NCBI GenBank assembly: GCA_963744255.1
Contig: CAVUSZ010000047.1
Coordinates: forward strand, 1 to 64,000
Direction of reading: 5' to 3'
From: DATEDA01 sp963744255
GTDB lineage: Bacteria > Pseudomonadota > Gammaproteobacteria > Burkholderiales > SG8-39
DNA length: 64,000 nt
A program made the translations under genes and the position numbers. This document shows, piece after piece, positions 32,812 through 41,443 of the stretch (positions are counted from its first letter, which is position 1; the number at the start of each line of letters is the position of its first letter). Below the pieces are notes generated by a model, which saw only the letters and a program-made list of their open reading frames with translations, did no database searches and was not told where the DNA came from.

Positions 32812-34763
32812 CCGCCGGCTCCGCTTCGCGCGAGCGCGGCGCCGAGCCGCTCGCGCGCCTTGAGGCGGTAGCGCCGGTCGCTGGCGGCAAGCAAGCCGCC
32901 GAGCGCCATCAACACCGCGCCGCCCCAGATCCAGTCGACGAACGGCTTGTGGTACGCGCGCACGCTCCACGCGCCGCCTTCGAGCGGCTCGCCGAGCGAG
33001 ACGTAGACATCGCGGGTGAGACCGGAGTCGATGGCCGCTTCGGTCATCGGCATCTGCGAGGAGAGATAGGCACGCTTCTCCGGCTGCATGGTGCGCAGCA
33101 CTTGCCCCGCGCGCAGGAGCTCGAGCTCGCCGCGGTTCGCGCGGTAGTTCGGGCCTTCGACCTCGCGTACGCCGACGAAGCGCAGCGTGTAGGGCCCGAT
33201 CGCCACCGTCTCGCCGGGGGCCATGCGAACGTCCTTTTCGGTCTCGTACCCCTTCACCAGCGTCACGCCGGTGACGCACACCGCGAGCCCGAGATGGGCG
33301 AGGTGCATGCCGTACCACGCGCGCGGCTGGTGTACGCCGGTGCGCGCGAGCCGCTGCCGGACGTTCGCCGCGGTCGCCGCGGCGACCCAGGCGGCGAGCG
33401 CAATCCCGAGCGCCGCGAGCGGATGCCAGGGGCCGAGGGCGAACGGCACGGCGATGCCGGCCACGACGGCAACCCCCGCGGGCAAGGCGAGCCGGCGGGC
33501 GAGCTCGCGCGCGGATGCTTCCTTCCAGCGCGCAATCGGCCCGGCCGCGACGAGGACGAGCAGCGGCACCATCAGCGGCACGAAGACGGCGTTGAAGTAG
33601 GGCGCTCCGACCGAGAGCTTGCCGAGGCCGAGGGCGTCGATCGCCAGCGGATACAGCGTGCCGAGCAGCACCGACGCCGCCGCCACCAGCAGGATCACGT
33701 TGTTCGAGAGCAGCAACGCTTCCCGCGACACCGGGGCGAAATCGCCGCCGGTTGCCGAGCGCGGTGCGCGCAGCGCGAACAGCACGAGCGACGAGCCGAT
33801 CACGAGCGTGAGCAACGCGAGGATGAACACGCCGCGCCGCGGATCGTTCGCGAACGCGTGCACCGACGTCAGCACGCCCGAGCGCACGAGGAACGTGCCG
33901 AGCAGGCTCAGGGAGAACGCGGCGATCGCGAGCAGCACGGTCCAGCTCTTGAACGCGCCGCGCTTCTCGGTCACCGCGAGGGAGTGGATCAGCGCGGTGC
34001 CGACCAGCCAGGGCATGAAGGAAGCGTTCTCGACCGGGTCCCAGAACCACCAGCCGCCCCAGCCGAGCTCGTAATACGCCCAGTAGCTGCCGAGGGCGAT
34101 GCCGAGCGTGAGAAAGACCCAGGCGGCGATCGTCCATGGCCGCGACCAACGCGCCCAGGTGGCGTCGAGCCGCCCGGCGATCAGCGCCGCGAGCGCGAAC
34201 GCGAACGCGACCGAGAAGCCGACGTAGCCCATGTAGAGCATCGGCGGGTGGAAGATGAGCCCGGGGTCCTGGAGCAGCGGATTGAGATCGCGGCCCTCCG
34301 GCGCCGGCGGGAGCAGCCGCTCGAACGGATTCGAGGTGAACAGGGTGAAGAGCATGAACCCGGCGCTCACCAGGCCGAGCACGCCGAGCACGCGCGCGAC
34401 CATCGCGTCGGGCAACTGCCGGCTCGCGACCGAGACCGCGGCCGACCAGCCGGCGAGCATCAGGGTCCAGAGGAGGAGCGAGCCTTCGTGACCGCCCCAG
34501 GTCGCGGCGAAGCGGAACTGGACGGGGAGCTTCGAGTTCGAGTTGCTCGCCACGTACGCGACCGAGAAGTCGTTTGCGACGAACGCCAGGGCGAGGCACC
34601 CGAACGAGAAAAGCACCAGCAGGAACTGCGCCTGCGCGGCGGGGCGTGCGAGCGCGATCCACCGCGCGTCGCCGCGCGCGGCGCCGACGAGCGGCAGCAC
34701 GCCCTGCACCGCGGCGACGCAGAGCGCGAGGATCAGTGCGAAATGGCCGAGCTCGGGAGTCAT
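32808..34763 (-). CDS. ccmF: CcmF, haem lyase subunit of cytochrome c maturation
   Basis: 651 residues, the normal length for CcmF, with many membrane helices. The WWD haem-handling domain is ELGWGGWWFWDPVENASFMP, preceded by the family motif TWGGHEGSLLLWTLMLAGWS and the haem-ligand His region LIFHPPMLYMGYVGF. The C-terminal periplasmic region is MAPGETVAIGPYTLRFVGVR. It takes haem from CcmE and, with CcmH and CcmI, attaches it to the apocytochrome. The frame is fully intact, which contrasts with the nearby nap genes. Confidence 0.95.
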   Translation of the reverse strand: MTPELGHFALILALCVAAVQGVLPLVGAARGDARWIALARPAAQAQFLLVLFSFGCLALAFVANDFSVAYVASNSNSKLPVQFRFAATWGGHEGSLLLWTLMLAGWSAAVSVASRQLPDAMVARVLGVLGLVSAGFMLFTLFTSNPFERLLPPAPEGRDLNPLLQDPGLIFHPPMLYMGYVGFSVAFAFALAALIAGRLDATWARWSRPWTIAAWVFLTLGIALGSYWAYYELGWGGWWFWDPVENASFMPWLVGTALIHSLAVTEKRGAFKSWTVLLAIAAFSLSLLGTFLVRSGVLTSVHAFANDPRRGVFILALLTLVIGSSLVLFALRAPRSATGGDFAPVSREALLLSNNVILLVAAASVLLGTLYPLAIDALGLGKLSVGAPYFNAVFVPLMVPLLVLVAAGPIARWKEASARELARRLALPAGVAVVAGIAVPFALGPWHPLAALGIALAAWVAAATAANVRQRLARTGVHQPRAWYGMHLAHLGLAVCVTGVTLVKGYETEKDVRMAPGETVAIGPYTLRFVGVREVEGPNYRANRGELELLRAGQVLRTMQPEKRAYLSSQMPMTEAAIDSGLTRDVYVSLGEPLEGGAWSVRAYHKPFVDWIWGGAVLMALGGLLAASDRRYRLKARERLGAALARSGAGG

Positions 34764-35206
34764 TGCTTCACCGTCCGCTGCGCTTTCTGCGCCTGTTCGA
34801 TCGCATGCGCCGCCTCGGGCGGCATGTAGTTCTCGTCGTGTTTCGCGAGCACCTCGTCGGCGCGGAACACGCCGTCGGCGCCGAGCCGCCCCTGTGCGAC
34901 GACACCCTTGCCCTCGCGAAAGAGGTCCGGAAGGATGCCTTTGTACGTGACCGGGATGCTCGTCGCGGTGTCGGTCACGATGAACTCGACCGTGAGGCCG
35001 TCGCCCTCGCGCTTGACGCTCCCGGTCTGCACCATCCCGCCGACGCGGAACGCGCGGTCTCTCGGCGCCTCCCCGGCGGCGATCTGCGACGGGCTGAAGA
35101 AGAACACGAGGTTCGACTGGAACGCATTGAGCACCAGCGCTGCGGCGACGGCGATCGCCGCGACGCCGCCCGCGATGATCGCGAGACGCTTATGCCGTGG
35201 CTTCAC
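34760..35206 (-). CDS. ccmE: CcmE, periplasmic haem chaperone
   Basis: 148 residues. N-terminal anchor (LAIIAGGVAAIAVAAALVLN AF), a β-barrel OB fold (FRVGGMVQTGSVKREGDGLT, IPVTYKGILPDLFREGKGVV AQGRL) and the haem-binding motif AKHDENYMPPE with the covalent haem ligand His123. It receives haem from CcmABCD and gives it to CcmF. It overlaps ccmD at its start and ccmF at its end. Confidence 0.95.
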   Translation of the reverse strand: MKPRHKRLAIIAGGVAAIAVAAALVLNAFQSNLVFFFSPSQIAAGEAPRDRAFRVGGMVQTGSVKREGDGLTVEFIVTDTATSIPVTYKGILPDLFREGKGVVAQGRLGADGVFRADEVLAKHDENYMPPEAAHAIEQAQKAQRTVKQ

Positions 35207-35381
35207 GCGCCCTCCTCGAGGAGCCCGCTAGCGCCTTGAGCCGCGCGAGCGCCGCCCGCCGGCGCGCGCGAACGGCGAGCACCTCGACGATCAGGCAGAG
35301 CGCCGTCACCCCGTAGCTGCCCCAGACGTACGGCGCGTAACCGCCCATCGCGAAGAACTCGGCTGCGCTGCCCCAGTTCAT
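35190..35381 (-). CDS. ccmD: CcmD, small haem-exporter subunit
   Basis: 63 residues: MNWGSAAEFFAMGGYAPYVW GSYGVTALCLIVEVLAVRAR RRAALARLKAL. The single helix preceded by FFAMGGYAPYVWGSYG and followed by a basic tail is characteristic of CcmD, which helps release holo-CcmE from CcmABC. Its ATG overlaps the ccmC stop, and its 3' end overlaps ccmE by 17 bases. Confidence 0.9.
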   Translation of the reverse strand: MNWGSAAEFFAMGGYAPYVWGSYGVTALCLIVEVLAVRARRRAALARLKALAGSSRRAREATA

Positions 35382-36103
35382 GCGGCCTGGTGCACCCACC
35401 CGGCGTGCCGCTCGCGCTCGAGGATGATCGCGCGCACGCGGGCGAGCGCGACCGCGATCGAGTACATCCAGAACGCGAATGCCATGACGATCATGCCGGC
35501 GAGCATCGTCGTCGCCATCGACGGCGCGCGGGTCATGCTCACCGAGGCGCCCTGGTGGAGGGTGTTCCACCACTGCACGGAGAAGTAGATGATCGGGACA
35601 TTGACCACACCGACGACTGCGAGGACCGCGCAGGCCTTGTCCGCGCGGCGCGTGTCGTCGATCGCGGCATGGAGCGCCATGAAGCCGAGGTAGAGGAAGA
35701 AGAGGACGAGCTCCGAGGTGAGCCGCGCGTCCCACACCCAGTAGGTGCCCCAGGTCGGCTTGCCCCAGAGCGCTCCGGTCCAGAGGCTCAGGAACGCGAA
35801 CAGCGCGCCGGTCGGCGCCAGCGCCGACGCCATCATGTGCGAGAGGCGCGTGTTGAACGCGAGCCCGAGGCCCGACCACGCGGCCATCACGAGGTAGATG
35901 AACATCGACATCCAGGACACCGGCACGTGCACGAAGATGATCCGGTAGGACTCGCCCTGCTGGGCGTCGGTCGGGGCGACGAAGAAGCCGATGTACAGCC
36001 CGATGATCGCCAGGATCGCCGACGCCCCGGCGAACCACGGCACCATCTTCCCGGCGAGGGGGTAGAACGTCTGCGGCGAGGAAAACTGAAACCAGTTGCT
36101 CAT
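35378..36103 (-). CDS. ccmC: CcmC, haem-handling membrane protein
   Basis: 241 residues, six membrane helices. The start MSNWFQFSSPQTFYPLAGKM is typical, and the WWD-type motif is WGTYWVWDARLTSELVLFFL, flanked by conserved histidines (IIFVHVPVSWMSMFIYLVMA; QWWNTLHQGASVSMTRAPSM). It loads haem onto CcmE. The start was set at ATG 36101-36103, which removes a non-homologous upstream extension. Confidence 0.95.
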   Translation of the reverse strand: MSNWFQFSSPQTFYPLAGKMVPWFAGASAILAIIGLYIGFFVAPTDAQQGESYRIIFVHVPVSWMSMFIYLVMAAWSGLGLAFNTRLSHMMASALAPTGALFAFLSLWTGALWGKPTWGTYWVWDARLTSELVLFFLYLGFMALHAAIDDTRRADKACAVLAVVGVVNVPIIYFSVQWWNTLHQGASVSMTRAPSMATTMLAGMIVMAFAFWMYSIAVALARVRAIILERERHAGWVHQAA

Positions 36104-36104
36104 T

Positions 36105-36788
36105 TCATTCCAGGGCGATCCGCAGGGCCGCCGTGATCGCCCATGGGGCGAAGAATGCGGCGATCGCGAGGCACGCCCCCAGCAGAGACAGGTGCGCGGC
36201 GGCGCCGGTTCCCGCCAGGTTCGCATCCACCGCGCCGGCGCCGAACACCAGCGCCGGCACGTACAGCGGGAGCACGATCAGCGCCACCAGCAGCCCGCCG
36301 CCGCGCACGCCCAGCGTGAGCGCCGCGCCGATCGCCCCGACCAGGCTGAGGACCGGCGTGCCGAGCACGAGCGAAGCAACCAGCACCGCAATCGTGTCGG
36401 CGGGAAGGCCGTATTGTAAGGCGAGCAGCGGCGCGGCGAGGACGAGCGGCAACCCGGACACGAGCCAGTGCGCCGCGACCTTCGCCCCTGCCAGCAGCAC
36501 GAACGGCTCGGGGGAGAGCGCCAGTTGCTCGAGCGTGCCGTCCTCGTAGTCGGCGGCAAAGAGCCGCGCGAGCGCGAGCATCGTCGCGAGCAGCGCACCC
36601 ACCCACAGGACGCCCGGCCCGATCCGGCGCAACAGTTCCGGCTCCGGCCCGATTCCGAGCGGGAACAGGCTCGCGACGATCACGAAGAAGAACACCGGGG
36701 CGAGCGCGTCCGACTTGCGACGCAGCGCGAGCAGGAGGTCGCGCCGCAGGACGCCCGACGCCGCGGCGAGCGCGCTGCCCTCGCTCAT
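36105..36788 (-). CDS. ccmB: CcmB, haem exporter permease
   Basis: 227 residues with six helices: GVLRRDLLLALRRKSDALAP VFFFVIVASLFPLGIGPEPE, LARLFAADYEDGTLEQLALS, HWLVSGLPLVLAAPLLALQY and GGGLLVALIVLPLYVPALVF GAGAV are close to the family pattern. It forms an ABC-type complex with CcmA that drives release of haem-loaded CcmE. The ATG overlaps the end of ccmA. Confidence 0.92.
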   Translation of the reverse strand: MSEGSALAAASGVLRRDLLLALRRKSDALAPVFFFVIVASLFPLGIGPEPELLRRIGPGVLWVGALLATMLALARLFAADYEDGTLEQLALSPEPFVLLAGAKVAAHWLVSGLPLVLAAPLLALQYGLPADTIAVLVASLVLGTPVLSLVGAIGAALTLGVRGGGLLVALIVLPLYVPALVFGAGAVDANLAGTGAAAHLSLLGACLAIAAFFAPWAITAALRIALE

Positions 36789-37399
36789 CGACCCAGCACC
36801 AGCGCGTTGAACTTTGCGCGCGTCGCGAGCGGTTGATGGCTGGTCACCACTGCGAGCCCGCCCGATTCGAGATGGCCGTCGAGCGCCGTCGCAAGCCATT
36901 CCACCCCGTCCGCGTCGAGCGCGGCGACCGGCTCGTCCAGCACCCAGAGCCGCGCCCGCGCGAACGCGAGCCGCGCGAGCGCGGTCCGGCGCTTCTGACC
37001 CTGCGACAGGCTGCGCACCGGAAGCTCCGCCTGGGCGCCGACGCCGGCCCTCGCCAAAGCATCGCGCGCCGCGGCCGCCGCGACCGGACGCCCCGCGAGT
37101 GCCGCGGCCGCCCGGACGTTCTCGACCGCGCTGAGATCTTCCTTGAGCGCGTTCGCATGCCCGCACCAGGCGAGCTCGCGTCGATAGGCGTCGCCCAGCG
37201 TGCCGATCGGCTGCCCGCTCCAGGTGACCTCGCCCTGCGCCGGCGGGGCGAGGCCCACGATGATCCGGAGCAGGCTCGTTTTCCCCGCGCCGTTCGCCCC
37301 CTGGACCACGAGTCCGGCGCCGGCCGCGACCGTGAACGAGACGCCGGCGAAGAGCGCCCGGTCCCCGCGAATGCACTCCAGCGCCGATGCAGCGAGCAT
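36785..37399 (-). CDS. ccmA: CcmA, ATP-binding subunit of the haem exporter
   Basis: 204 residues. Walker A is QGANGAGKTSLLRIIVGLAP, the signature is RSLSQGQKRRTALARLAFAR, and Walker B is ARLWVLDEPVAALDADGVEW followed by a switch His in VVTSHQP. This is the short ABC ATPase typical of CcmA. It is the promoter-proximal gene of a nine-gene operon (ccmABCDEFGHI) in which nearly every junction overlaps by one to seventeen bases. Confidence 0.93.
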   Translation of the reverse strand: MLAASALECIRGDRALFAGVSFTVAAGAGLVVQGANGAGKTSLLRIIVGLAPPAQGEVTWSGQPIGTLGDAYRRELAWCGHANALKEDLSAVENVRAAAALAGRPVAAAAARDALARAGVGAQAELPVRSLSQGQKRRTALARLAFARARLWVLDEPVAALDADGVEWLATALDGHLESGGLAVVTSHQPLATRAKFNALVLGR

Positions 37400-37505
37400 C
37401 GTGGCGAGCCTCCCCCGCGCGAAAGGCCGGTATCTTACTCAACGACCAACGCCGGGCCCGGTCGCGGCTTGAAATCGCGGCGCCGCCCCCCAACCTCGGG
37501 CTTGT

Positions 37506-37943
37506 ATGGCCGATCCCGCCCACGTCGTCTGCCCGCATTGCAACACGACCAACCGCGTCCCGCGCGAGCGGCTCCGGGACGGTCCCACGTGCGGGAAGTG
37601 CAAGAAGCCCCTCTTCGAGGGCCATCCCGTGGCGCTCGACGCGGCCCGGTTCGAGCGGCAGATCGCGTCGAGCGACATTCCGGTCGTCGTGGACTTCTGG
37701 GCGCCGTGGTGCGGTCCCTGTCTCGCCATGGCGCCGCAGTTCGAGCGCGCCGCGCGCGAGCTCGCGCCGGACGTTATTCTCGCCAAGCTGAACACCGAGG
37801 AAGAGCAGGCGATCGCGGCGAAGTACAACATCCGCTCGATCCCGACGCTCATTGCGTTCAAGGATGGCCGCGAAGTGGCGCGCCAAGCAGGCGCGATGGA
37901 CGCGGCAAACCTGGCCCGCTGGGTGCGCACGGCGACCGCTTAG
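37506..37943 (+). CDS. trxC: Thioredoxin 2 (TrxC)
   Basis: 145 residues. The N-terminal zinc ribbon uses Cys9, Cys12, Cys29 and Cys32 (VVCPHCNTTN ... PTCGKCKKPLFEGHPVAL), followed by a thioredoxin domain with active site DFWAPWCGPCLAMAPQFERA (Cys69 and Cys72) and cis-Pro loop YNIRSIPTLIAFKDG. It reduces protein disulfides in the cytoplasm under oxidative stress. It is divergent from ccmA; its end overlaps the end of the convergent alcohol dehydrogenase gene by four bases. Confidence 0.95.
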   Translation: MADPAHVVCPHCNTTNRVPRERLRDGPTCGKCKKPLFEGHPVALDAARFERQIASSDIPVVVDFWAPWCGPCLAMAPQFERAARELAPDVILAKLNTEEEQAIAAKYNIRSIPTLIAFKDGREVARQAGAMDAANLARWVRTATA

Positions 37944-38935
37944 CTCGCGTCCGCGGGCGCCAGCACCGCGGCCCCGTTGATGCGCCCCTCGCGCACGCGG
38001 GCGAGCGCTTCGTTTGCCTGCCCGAGGGGGAAAGTCTCCACCGCGGCACGCACCGGCACTTGCGGCGCGAGCCGCAGAAACGCCTCGCCGTCGCGGCGCG
38101 TCAGGTTCGCGACCGAGACGATCTTTCGCTCACCCCACAGGATGTCGTAGGGGAACGCCGGGATCTCGCTCATATGGATGCCGGCGCAGACGACGATCCC
38201 GCCCTTCGCGATCGCCCGCAGGCTCGCCGGTACCAGCGCCCCGACGGGCGCAAAGATGATCGCCGCGTCGAGCGGCGCCGGCGGCGGCTTCGTCGAATCG
38301 CCCGCCCACACCACGCCGAGCTCGCGCGCAAAGGCCTGCGCGGAGGAATCGCCGGGCCGCGTGAACGCGTAGACCTCCCGGCCCTGCCACACGGCAACCT
38401 GGCACACGATGTGCGCGGCCGCACCGAAGCCGTAGATTCCGAGCCGCTGCGCATCGCCGGCCGCGACGAGCGAGCGATAGCCGATCAGGCCGGCGCAGAG
38501 GAGCGGCGCCGCCTGCGCGTCGGTGTAACCCTCGGGCAGCGGAAAGCAGTACCGCGCGTCGGCGACCGCGTACTCTGCGTAGCCGCCGTCGCGGTGGTAG
38601 CCGGTGAAGCGTGCCTCGTCGCAGAGGTTCTCCCGCCCGCTCCCGCAGTAACGGCAGCGGCCGCAGGTCCAGCCGAGCCACGGCACGCCCACGCGGCTGC
38701 CGATGGCGAGCCCTTCGACACCTGCGCCTGCCGCGGCGACGCGTCCGACGATTTCATGACCCGGGACGATCGGCGAGCGGATGAACGGGAGATCGCCATC
38801 GCAGATGTGGAGATCGGTGCGGCAGACCCCGCACGCCGCGACGCGAACGAGGATCTCGCCCGGGGCAGGCGTGCCGGGGTCGATCTCCGCGGGCCGTAGC
38901 GGCTGCCCGGGCCTGTCCAGCATCATTGCGCGCAT
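37940..38935 (-). CDS. Zinc-dependent alcohol dehydrogenase
   Basis: 331 residues, medium-chain dehydrogenase. Catalytic-zinc residues are Cys38 (VAACGVCRTDLH) and His60-Glu61 (IVPGHEIVGRV); the structural zinc is held by Cys91, Cys94, Cys97 and Cys105 (CGRCRYCGSGRENLC). The coenzyme domain is LGIYGFGAAAHIVCQVAVWQ. The clade resembles the zinc-binding alcohol dehydrogenases found next to universal-stress and phasin genes in low-oxygen loci. An FNR-type box sits 57-70 bases upstream of the start, in the region shared with the divergent phasin-like gene, so anaerobic induction is likely. Confidence 0.88.
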   Translation of the reverse strand: MRAMMLDRPGQPLRPAEIDPGTPAPGEILVRVAACGVCRTDLHICDGDLPFIRSPIVPGHEIVGRVAAAGAGVEGLAIGSRVGVPWLGWTCGRCRYCGSGRENLCDEARFTGYHRDGGYAEYAVADARYCFPLPEGYTDAQAAPLLCAGLIGYRSLVAAGDAQRLGIYGFGAAAHIVCQVAVWQGREVYAFTRPGDSSAQAFARELGVVWAGDSTKPPPAPLDAAIIFAPVGALVPASLRAIAKGGIVVCAGIHMSEIPAFPYDILWGERKIVSVANLTRRDGEAFLRLAPQVPVRAAVETFPLGQANEALARVREGRINGAAVLAPADAS

Positions 38936-38991
38936 CAGCCTCTCCTCGTTGCGGGCTCATCGCGATTTATCGCCGTTCGCCGGGGAGCCGT

Positions 38992-39005
38992 TTGATCTCC
39001 GTCAA
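38992..39005. promoter_or_regulatory. FNR/Anr/Dnr-type binding site
   Basis: TTGAT-CTCC-GTCAA matches nine of ten positions of TTGAT-N4-ATCAA. It lies between the divergent alcohol dehydrogenase gene (start 38935) and the phasin-like/hemerythrin pair (first ATG 39073), at a distance from both that suits activation by an FNR-family regulator. Confidence 0.6.
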
Positions 39006-39072
39006 CACTGCCTGCGCGGAGTGGCGCACCATGGCCGCTGGTGAATTATCTCTGCAGTGCGAGGAGAACGGT

Positions 39073-39392
39073 ATGGTCATGCAGGCGACTGGCGGATCCG
39101 CGGGCCGCGCCGACTGGGCCCAGCGAGTGGTTCGAGTTGGCAGCGGGGGCTCGCGCAGCTCACCGCGGACATCGAGGCAGAGAACCGGGCGCGATCCAGG
39201 CGCCGCGGGCTGTCGCGATCCGGGCGCACTGTTGCCCTGCAGGGGAACCTCGCGATCGGGTACGCCGAGAGCGTGCTGCGTTACTCGACCACGGTCGCCG
39301 GGCTCGCCGGACAGACGAACGCGAACGCCGCCGACCTCGTCCGCGAGGGCGCGGATCGACGGGCCGCCGTCCGGCAGCCCCCGGCGGCATGA
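39073..39392 (+). pseudogene. Phasin-like gene, frameshifted
   Basis: ATG 39073 follows GAGGAG and opens MVMQATGGSAGRADWAQ. The protein-like sequence then jumps frame: WQRGLAQLTADIEAENRA, a piece around AIQAPRAVAIRAH, and finally the clean stretch NLAIGYAESVLRYSTTVAGL AGQTNANAADLVREGADR that ends at TGA 39390-39392. The helical, Ala/Gln-rich pattern with AESVLRYSTT resembles phasin-type granule-associated proteins. At least three indels are needed to read it through. The stop overlaps the hemerythrin start (ATGA), so both were one coupled operon. The family call is tentative. Confidence 0.45.
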
Positions 39393-39982
39393 CCGCGTCG
39401 CCTGAGCCGCTGGCGGCCCTGTACGCCGAGCACCGCTCGATCGCTGCGGTGCTGGCCGCGCTCGAGGCGCTGGTGAGCGAGCGGCGCGACCGCGGCGCGC
39501 GGATCGACCCGCGGGTGTTCCGCGCCGCGCTCTACTATCTCGACGTCTTTGCCGAGCGCGAGCACCATCCGAAGGAGGAGCGCGCGCTCTTCCCGCGCAT
39601 CCGCGCGCGCACGCGGGAAGGCGACGCGGTCCTTGCGGAGCTCACGCGCGAGCATGATGCGGGCGAACGCGCGATGCGCGAGCTCGAGCAGGGGCTGGTG
39701 CGCTTCGAGGAGGGCGGCGACGCGGAGTTCCCCGCGTTCGCGACGGCGGTCGAACGCTTCGTCGGCCGGTACCGCGAGCACATGCGCAAGGAGGAGCGCG
39801 ATGTCATGCCCCTCGCCCGCCGCGTGCTGGACGCGCACGATTGGGCGGAGCTCGACGCGGTGTTCGCGGCCCACATGGATCCGCTCGCCGGGGCGAGCAC
39901 CGAGGACTACGATGCGCTGTTCCAGCGCATCGTGAACCTCGCTCCGGCGCCGATCGGACTCGGTCCCGCCGCATCGCGATAG
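39389..39982 (+). CDS. Hemerythrin-like (HHE cation-binding) domain protein
   Basis: 197 residues, four-helix bundle with the hemerythrin iron ligands: AALYAEHRSIAAVLAALEAL, FAEREHHPKEERALFPRIRA, LTREHDAGERAMRELEQGL and YREHMRKEERDVMPLARRVL. The His and Glu positions (EH, HHPKEE, EHD, HMRKEE) make a di-iron site that can bind O2 or NO. The start overlaps the stop of the phasin-like gene. Placement beside an FNR-type box and an alcohol dehydrogenase supports a low-oxygen or nitrosative-stress role. Confidence 0.85.
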   Translation: MTASPEPLAALYAEHRSIAAVLAALEALVSERRDRGARIDPRVFRAALYYLDVFAEREHHPKEERALFPRIRARTREGDAVLAELTREHDAGERAMRELEQGLVRFEEGGDAEFPAFATAVERFVGRYREHMRKEERDVMPLARRVLDAHDWAELDAVFAAHMDPLAGASTEDYDALFQRIVNLAPAPIGLGPAASR

Positions 39983-40098
39983 CTGCTCGCGCCGCTCGAG
40001 CCCAGGCGGCGCGCGGGTATAATTCCCGCGCGTGCGTCATTTTCCCGTGTCACGTCGCATGCCTCGCGCCGCGTGTCCGCGAACCCCCCGAACAGCCG

Positions 40099-41307
40099 TT
40101 GAACAAGCCCGACCTTTCGCAGCTCACGATCGATCGCACCATCATGCGGCCCGAACGCCCGCGGCGCCGGCTGTGGCCGTGGGTGGCGGGTGCGGCGGTG
40201 CTGGTTGCGGCGGGGATCGCCGCGTTCGCGGGATTCGGCATCGCCCAAACCGTGGAGACCGCGCCGGTCACGACCGCGTATCCCTCGCAGGCGGTCACGG
40301 CTCTCAACGCCACCGGTTACGTCGTGGCGCAGCGCAAGGCGGCGGTGGCTTCCAAGGCGACCGGCCGGCTCGAATGGCTGGGCGTGATGGAAGGCAGCCG
40401 GGTGAAGAAGGACGAGGTCATCGCGCGGCTGGAGAACCGCGACGTCGCCGCGCAGCGCGAGCAGGCGGCAGCGAACGTGAAGGTCGCCGCGGCGAACACC
40501 GAGCAGGCGCGCGCGGAGCTCCGCGACGCCGAGGCGAACCTCAAGCGCTCGCGCGATCTCGCGGCGAAGAACTACATCAGCGGGGCGGCGCTCGACGCGG
40601 CGGTAGCGCGCTTCGACAAGGCGCAGGCCGCGGTGCGTTCCGGCGAGGCGGCGCAAGGCGTCGCGCAGGCGAACCTCAAGGCGGCCGACGTCGCGTTCGA
40701 CCAGACGCTGATCCGCGCGCCGTTCGACGGCATCGTGCTCACCAAGAGCGCGAATGTCGGCGACAACATCACGCCCTTCTCGCAGGCGGCCGACACCAAG
40801 GGCGCGGTGGTGACGATCGCCGACATGGACACGCTCGAGGTCGAGGCCGACGTCGCGGAGTCCTCGCTCGGCAAGATCAGGCCCGGCCAGCCGTGCGAGA
40901 TCCAGCTCGACGCGGTTCCCGACCACCGCTTCCCCGGCGTCGTCAACCGGATCGTGCCGACCGTCGACCGCGCCAAGGCGACGGTGCTCGTGAAGATCAG
41001 GTTCCTCGAGCGCGACAGCCGAGTGCTGCCCGACATGAGCGCCAAAGTGGCGTTTCTCGAGCGCGAGGTGAGCGCGTCCGAACGCCATCCGGTGACCGTC
41101 GTGCCGAAGCAGGCGATCGTCGAGCGGCACGGCGAGAAGGCGGTATTCGTCGTCAAGGGCGGGCGCGCGGTGCGGACGAAGATCGAAGCGGGCCGCGCGA
41201 TCGGCGATGCGGTCGAAGCCGCGGGCGTCACGTCGGGCGACCGGGTGATCGTGAGACCGCTCGACAGGATCTCCGACGGCGAGCGGGTCAAGGCGGCGAG
41301 CAAGTGA
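40099..41307 (+). CDS. Periplasmic adaptor (HlyD/MacA family) of an ABC efflux system
   Basis: 402 residues from TTG 40099 (NKPDLSQLTIDR), or 387 from ATG 40144. One N-terminal helix (LWPWVAGAAVLVAAGIAAFA GF), then the lipoyl-like half (KAAVASKATGRLEWLGVMEG SRVKKDEVIARLENRDV), a long coiled-coil hairpin (AAANVKVAAANTEQARAELR DAEANLKRSRDLAAK...), the second lipoyl half (LIRAPFDGIVLTKSANVGDN) and β-barrel/membrane-proximal domains. It should bridge the ABC permeases encoded next to an outer-membrane channel not found in the window. Confidence 0.88.
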   Translation: MNKPDLSQLTIDRTIMRPERPRRRLWPWVAGAAVLVAAGIAAFAGFGIAQTVETAPVTTAYPSQAVTALNATGYVVAQRKAAVASKATGRLEWLGVMEGSRVKKDEVIARLENRDVAAQREQAAANVKVAAANTEQARAELRDAEANLKRSRDLAAKNYISGAALDAAVARFDKAQAAVRSGEAAQGVAQANLKAADVAFDQTLIRAPFDGIVLTKSANVGDNITPFSQAADTKGAVVTIADMDTLEVEADVAESSLGKIRPGQPCEIQLDAVPDHRFPGVVNRIVPTVDRAKATVLVKIRFLERDSRVLPDMSAKVAFLEREVSASERHPVTVVPKQAIVERHGEKAVFVVKGGRAVRTKIEAGRAIGDAVEAAGVTSGDRVIVRPLDRISDGERVKAASK

Positions 41308-41340
41308 CGGCGCAGAGCGAGCCGCAGGCGAGCGTGCGCC

Positions 41341-41435
41341 GTCGTCCCGGCGAGTGCCTGCCCCGGCGGACAGTAAGCCGGGGCCGGGATCCAGTCCGGC
41401 GCCGGCTGGACTCCGGCTTGCGCCGGAATGACGAG
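41341..41435. repeat. REP-like palindromic intergenic repeat
   Basis: Between the adaptor and ABC genes lies a nested palindrome: GTCGTCCCGGCG at the left pairs with the right end CGCCGGAATGACGA in inverted sense, and the centre CCAGTCCGGC/GCCGGCTGG (41391-41409) is a near-perfect inverted repeat. Elements with the CGCCGGAATGACGA-type arm are scattered through many betaproteobacterial genomes. It may form a stable hairpin that moderates read-through from the adaptor to the ABC genes. Confidence 0.55.
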
Positions 41436-41443
41436 TCCGCATC

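Noticed and set aside
32949..34829. A plus-strand open frame of 626 codons opposite ccmF
   Set aside because: It is the complement of a fully conserved CcmF and has no features of its own.
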